Part shown: positions 62,620-64,000 of the stretch, one piece after another
Position numbering within the stretch: the stretch's first letter is position 1
How the letters are laid out: each line of letters begins with the position of its first letter
Assembly: GCF_000350085.1 (NCBI RefSeq)
Contig: NZ_CAUM01000055.1
Coordinates: forward strand, 79,034-143,033
DNA length: 64,000 nt
DNA from: Mesorhizobium metallidurans STM 2683
GTDB taxonomy: Bacteria; Pseudomonadota; Alphaproteobacteria; Rhizobiales; Rhizobiaceae
Reading direction: 5' to 3'
Made by a program: the position numbers and the translations under genes
Notes under the pieces: model-generated
The model's input: only the letters and a program-made list of their open reading frames with translations
What the model was told of the DNA's origin: nothing
Database searches by the model: none

Positions 62620-63888
62620 CTACTTCAACCAATCAGGCACAGAATCCAGCCCGATCAGCTCGTCATAGGTCTGGCGTGGGCGCACGACATGGAAACGGTC
62701 GCCGTCGACCAGCACTTCCGGCACCAGAAGGCGGGTGTTGTAGGTGCCGGCCTGAACCGCGCCATAGGCGCCGGCGGTGGCGATGGCGATCAGGTCGCCG
62801 GCCTTCAGCCGGGGCAGGTCGCGGTCGAGGCCGATATAGTCGCCGGTCTCGCAGACCGGGCCAACCACATCCACCGTCATGCGCGGCGCCGAAGCCGGTT
62901 GCTGCACCACCGGCCTTATGTCGTGGAAGGCATCATAGAGCGTCGGCCGGATCAGATCGTTCATCGCGGCATCGACGACGAGGAAGTTCTTGGCGTCGCC
63001 TTCCTTCACGAAGATCACTTCCGAGACCAGGATACCGGCATTGCCTGATATCAGCCGGCCGGGCTCGAACATCACCTTCAGCCCGAGCCTGGTGACGTGC
63101 TTCCTGACGATCTCGGCATAGGCATCCGGCAGCGGCGGCGGGCTGTTGTCGACGCGGTAGGGAATGCCGAGGCCGCCGCCGAGATCGATGTGCTCGATGG
63201 CGTGCCCGTCGGTGCGCAGCGCGCCGACCAGATCCACCAGCAGGGCGAAAGCGTCGTCAAAGGGCTGCAACTCGGTGATCTGGCTGCCGATATGGGTGTC
63301 GATGCCGGTGACCTTGATGCCCGGCAGGTCCGCGGCGCGGGCATAGACCTTCCGCGCCTTCTGCCAGGGGATGCCGAACTTGTTCTCGGCCTTGCCGGTG
63401 GAGATCTTCTTGTGGGTCCTGGCATCGACATCCGGGTTGATGCGCAGCGAGACCGGCGCGACCTTGCCGAGTGCCGTGGCCCGGGCCGACAGCAGTTCAA
63501 GCTCCGGCTCGGATTCGACGTTGAAGCAGAGGATGCCGGCGCTAAGCGCAAAGTCAATTTCGCGGGCCGTCTTGCCGACGCCCGAAAACAGGATCCTGTT
63601 GGCCGGAATGCCAGCGGCCAATGCACGGCGCAATTCGCCTTCCGAGACCACGTCGGCGCCGGCGCCAAGCCTGGCCAGTGTGCGCAGCACCGCCTGGTTG
63701 GAATTCGCCTTCATGGCATAGCAGACCAGCGCGTCGAGCCCGGCAAAGGCATCAGTGAAGACGCGAAAATGCCTGGTCAGGGTCGCCGTCGAATAGCAGT
63801 AGAAAGGCGTGCCGACACTGGCCGCGATATCTGAAATCGCCACGTCCTCGGCATGCAGTACGCCGTCGCGGTAGTCGAAATGGTTCAC
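62620..63888 (-). CDS. lysA: Diaminopimelate decarboxylase
   Basis: PLP enzyme of 422 residues from GTG 63888 (VNHFDYRDGVLHAEDVA). The PLP lysine is in YAMKANSNQAVL near residue 60, the glycine-rich phosphate loop is DLGGGLGIPY, the FEPGRLISGNAG block follows, and the C-terminal CETGDYIG holds the active-site cysteine. It makes lysine from meso-diaminopimelate. A longer reading to 63984 passes through palindromic repeats and is rejected. Confidence 0.96.
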   Translation of the reverse strand: MNHFDYRDGVLHAEDVAISDIAASVGTPFYCYSTATLTRHFRVFTDAFAGLDALVCYAMKANSNQAVLRTLARLGAGADVVSEGELRRALAAGIPANRILFSGVGKTAREIDFALSAGILCFNVESEPELELLSARATALGKVAPVSLRINPDVDARTHKKISTGKAENKFGIPWQKARKVYARAADLPGIKVTGIDTHIGSQITELQPFDDAFALLVDLVGALRTDGHAIEHIDLGGGLGIPYRVDNSPPPLPDAYAEIVRKHVTRLGLKVMFEPGRLISGNAGILVSEVIFVKEGDAKNFLVVDAAMNDLIRPTLYDAFHDIRPVVQQPASAPRMTVDVVGPVCETGDYIGLDRDLPRLKAGDLIAIATAGAYGAVQAGTYNTRLLVPEVLVDGDRFHVVRPRQTYDELIGLDSVPDWLK

Positions 63889-63914
63889 GAGAATGGTTCC
63901 GGAAGTTGGAGCAC

Positions 63915-63936
63915 GATGAGATCGGGCGATCTCATC
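63915..63936. repeat. Hairpin GATGAGATC-GGGC-GATCTCATC upstream of lysA
   Basis: A 9-base perfect stem lies 26 bases before the lysA start. It is flanked by GAGC and GGCTCTAG, like the unit at 35003-35041. It may belong to the same small repeat type. Confidence 0.75.
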
Positions 63937-63957
63937 GGCTCTAGATCTTGTTTTTTC

Positions 63958-64000
63958 GCGTGATCTTGTCCGAAAAGTCTGCAACTTTTCGGGATCACGC
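63958..64000. repeat. Palindromic intergenic repeat, core type 2, at the window edge
   Basis: GCGTGATC and GATCACGC enclose GAAAAGTCTGCAACTTTT. The element may extend past the window. It lies 70 bases upstream of lysA. Confidence 0.85.

Overview
The window looks like a stretch of chromosome from a Mesorhizobium-like alphaproteobacterium (Hyphomicrobiales). This is inferred from GC-rich DNA of uniform codon usage, the accA-xerD and aroK-aroB-CorC order, aerobic-type cobalt chelatase genes cobS/cobT, a SAM-II riboswitch on metX, a CtrA box at ftsEX, a CpdR-type response regulator, and short palindromic intergenic repeats of a kind common in rhizobia. No phage, plasmid, conjugation or CRISPR locus is visible. 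Most of the window is ordinary core genome with a few accessory patches.

Layout. 1-6.6 kb is a carbohydrate uptake and catabolism cluster: a Tat-exported binding protein, two permeases and an epimerase fragment on the minus strand, then an oxidoreductase and an esterase on the plus strand, and a LacI regulator. 6.8-8.1 kb holds a GT10 fucosyltransferase-like gene and tRNA-Arg(CCT). 8.2-18.7 kb is housekeeping: amidohydrolase, D,D-carboxypeptidase, CobW GTPase, TusA, L,D-transpeptidase lipoprotein, accA, xerD, aroK-aroB and a shortened CorC. 18.8-23.6 kb is the stress operon prkA-DUF444-spoVR. 23.8-29.8 kb holds a hydrolase, bolA, a J-domain protein and cobS-cobT with a co-transcribed phytase-like esterase. 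29.9-36 kb holds a spermidine-synthase-like protein, a VUT transporter, rpmB, DUF3108, two membrane proteins, a cupin and gloB, with a dense group of palindromic repeats around gloB.

36-42 kb holds a methyltransferase, a BacA/YddA-type ABC transporter, a DUF1194 VWA protein, a GT2 glycosyltransferase and a DUF1330 gene behind three 21-bp operator-like repeats. 41.5-45.8 kb is amino-acid biosynthesis: metX-metW under a SAM-II riboswitch with a terminator, divergent from hisC and a prephenate/arogenate dehydrogenase. 45.8-52.4 kb is mixed, including plsC, ydcF and a divergent LysR/flavin-oxidase pair in which both genes are frameshifted. 52.5-56 kb is ftsEX, a DUF3426-like membrane protein, hpt and cpdR. 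56-64 kb holds an EamA exporter and LysR regulator, a VOC protein, a large TIGR02302 protein, a frameshifted threonine dehydratase with an ArsR-type regulator, and lysA.

Main signals beyond ordinary annotation: a palindromic repeat family with a fixed 19-nt core and covarying arms; the metX riboswitch; a hairpin that would cover the ribosome-binding site of a LysE exporter; three 21-bp-spaced operators before DUF1330; a CorC protein lacking its membrane domain; and three frameshifted genes. All similarity statements rest on recognising motifs and family architecture by eye; no database search was run.
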